Assembly: GCF_005518285.1 (NCBI RefSeq)
Contig: NZ_SJDU01000016.1
Location: 1 to 14,560, forward strand
DNA from: Brachyspira catarrhinii
GTDB lineage: Bacteria > Spirochaetota > Brachyspiria > Brachyspirales > Brachyspiraceae
DNA length: 14,560 bases
Reading direction: 5' to 3'
The translations under genes were made by a program, and so were the position numbers. Below are positions 13,021 through 14,560 of the stretch, piece by piece. The notes beneath the pieces are model-generated. The model saw only the letters and a program-made list of their open reading frames with translations, did no database searches and was not told the origin of the DNA. Numbering within the stretch: position 1 is the stretch's first letter; each line of letters begins with the position of its first letter.

Positions 13021-14529
13021 TTATTCTATTCTAACTCTATGCAAACCTCTTAAATAATAGGTTATATCTTGAATATTTTTATCAATCATTTGTTTATATT
13101 CTTCGGGAATATTTTGCGCTCTTATCAATTTAAACATTTCGAGTCCTTCCTGCAAATTTCCAAGCAAACTTATTCTCGCCGCGTTTCTTAATATTTTTTT
13201 ATATTTGGAAAAATAAGTATTTTCGGGCATATTGTCGAATCCGTAAGTTATAACCAATTTTTTTTCATAATCGTCCGTATCGTCCAAAAGTTTCATCCTC
13301 ATAGTCGGCGTTTCGCTTGCTGGTTTCAATTGAGTTTCGGGTTTCGCCAATTTTGAAGATTCTTTCGGCGCTTCCACTTTTACCGTTATATTTGGAATCG
13401 GCGCTTGAGGTTGAGGAGATTTTTCATCTTGAGGATTTGCGACTATAGGATTTCCTCCAGCCGTAGACGAATATCCATCGTTAATTTCCACTCTGCTATT
13501 TTCTATTTTATCGATTATCGTAAATTGTCTTTTCAAATTATTGTCTTCGTTTTCAATCGAGGCTTCCAATTGTTCGGCGGCTTTATTTAATCTTTCCTCT
13601 CCTTCCGACATTTCCGATTTTTTTTCTTCGGCTTCTTTTTGTTCTCTATAATCGTCCATTGCGGCGCATAGTATAGTCGCTAATTTTTTAAGTCCGTCTT
13701 CCGTATCGATTATATTTAAAGAATCCGTTGGATTTTCGGGATTCAAATTGCTTTCAGCGTCTTTGCTTCCGTAATAATTGACTTGACTGTTTCTAATTGT
13801 TGAGGCTATATTTTTGGCGGAATCTTTAATATTGCTTCTAATCGCTTTTACTTTTTCCGCTTCTTTTCTTAATAATTCTCTTTTTTTGTCTAATATAGCG
13901 TTTTCTTTTTTTATTCTTTTTAAGATTTTTATATTTTCTCTGAATTGATTTTTGTCTTCTTTAGATAATTTATTTTTTTTACCGCTTTTTAATTCGGTTA
14001 TCGATTCTTTTAATTTGAAAGTTAATTCTTTTCTCTCTTCTTCCGATTCTTTTAATTTTTTTCTTAATTCTTTAATTTCGTTTATCGAATCTTTTAATGC
14101 ATTTTTATCAATTTGAGCAGATTTTGAAATTTTTTCCTGCGCTTTTATTTTTTCCGCTTCCAATTTCGCGTTTTTGCTTTCCAATAATTCTATTCTTTTT
14201 TGTAGTTTTTCAAGTTCGCTTTTATTCGATTTTGAAGTTTCCAAATTTTCTACGGACGATTTTTTAAGATTATCTTCCAATTTTTTGACAATTTTTTTAT
14301 ATTTTTCTTCCGTTTTTTTGTATTTATCTTCTAATTTTTGTTTTTGAATGTCTATTATTTTTTTATATTTTTCGTTTAATTCGATTATTTTTTCTTCGGA
14401 TTTTTCTAATTTCAATTGCAATCTTTCGACTAGTTTATTTTCCGAATTTGTAGATTTTTCTTTTTTTATTGAAGTTTTTTTTGTAGATTTTACAGATGCG
14501 GTTTTTTTACTCGTTTTTTTTACAGCCAT
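13021..14529 (-). CDS. Large lysine-rich coiled-coil protein of unknown function
   Basis: I do not recognise a named family. The 502 residues have four regions. A very basic tail (1-30) of Lys, Ser and Thr resembles histone H1-like or DNA-binding tails. A long charged coiled coil follows (about 31-240), almost all Lys, Glu, Leu and Ile. A middle region (250-350) has one hydrophobic helix (LKKLATILCAAMDDY, 280-294) and another helical stretch. A proline-rich linker (355-410) leads to a C-terminal domain (about 416-502, LVITYGFDNMPENTY then helical) that could be a small helical repeat fold. There is no signal peptide or membrane helix, so it should be cytoplasmic, perhaps nucleoid- or cytoskeleton-associated. 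The start follows a weak GAGAG site about nine bases upstream. The ORF is rich in A on its coding strand, as coiled coils are in AT-rich genomes. Confidence 0.8.
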   Translation of the reverse strand: MAVKKTSKKTASVKSTKKTSIKKEKSTNSENKLVERLQLKLEKSEEKIIELNEKYKKIIDIQKQKLEDKYKKTEEKYKKIVKKLEDNLKKSSVENLETSKSNKSELEKLQKRIELLESKNAKLEAEKIKAQEKISKSAQIDKNALKDSINEIKELRKKLKESEEERKELTFKLKESITELKSGKKNKLSKEDKNQFRENIKILKRIKKENAILDKKRELLRKEAEKVKAIRSNIKDSAKNIASTIRNSQVNYYGSKDAESNLNPENPTDSLNIIDTEDGLKKLATILCAAMDDYREQKEAEEKKSEMSEGEERLNKAAEQLEASIENEDNNLKRQFTIIDKIENSRVEINDGYSSTAGGNPIVANPQDEKSPQPQAPIPNITVKVEAPKESSKLAKPETQLKPASETPTMRMKLLDDTDDYEKKLVITYGFDNMPENTYFSKYKKILRNAARISLLGNLQEGLEMFKLIRAQNIPEEYKQMIDKNIQDITYYLRGLHRVRIE

Positions 14530-14560
14530 TAATTGATTCTCTCTAATTATTTTCTTTAAT

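Overview
The window is very AT-rich and fits a spirochaete of the Brachyspira type. The strongest marker is a spiro-SPASM protein (3400-4839), a family known to me only from Spirochaetes. The genome assignment is inference; no search was run. Promoters close to TTGAYA-16/17-TATAAT and GGAG-like ribosome sites precede most genes.

Layout. The left edge (1-47) is the tail of a gene that resembles the end of a type I restriction specificity subunit. It is followed by a NYN/PIN-like RNase gene (145-753) whose leader ends in a terminator-like hairpin that also covers the ribosome site. The most unusual locus is next. The promoter, ribosome site and first 13 codons of prfA (850-889) are stranded 1.4 kb upstream of the intact prfA (2281-3354). 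Between them lies a CpG-poor insert (about 890-2283) holding one gene of unknown function (997-2265, a membrane-anchored helical protein). The insert is bounded by an exact 34-bp direct repeat of the prfA 5' end and brings its own promoter, plus a ribosome site and ATG that now serve prfA.

prfA is followed 46 nt later by the spiro-SPASM gene, whose radical-SAM-like middle lacks the cluster cysteines. Convergent to it is a sugar-phosphate nucleotidyltransferase (4852-5838, TTG start). Divergent from that is a two-pass membrane protein with a cytoplasmic Schlafen/AlbA_2 domain (6083-7549), then thioredoxin reductase trxB (7680-8618). On the minus strand are a DUF1848 Fe-S protein (8647-9612) and a nine-segment membrane protein (9676-10674). 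A small two-helix membrane protein (10870-11349) faces an ascorbate-type PTS EIIB gene (11372-11680). Upstream of the EIIB gene is the 41-codon C-terminal stump of an EIIA gene, so this looks like a decayed PTS operon.

The right end holds a SAM-dependent sugar O-methyltransferase-like gene (12060-12860), an 82-bp interspersed palindrome (12897-12978) between convergent genes, and a large lysine-rich coiled-coil protein (13021-14529).

How the parts work together: prfA, trxB and the nucleotidyltransferase are housekeeping genes. The insert at the prfA start, the possible hsdS tail, the NYN RNase and the PTS stump mark the accessory, recently changing parts. No tRNA, rRNA, CRISPR array, integrase or transposase gene was seen.
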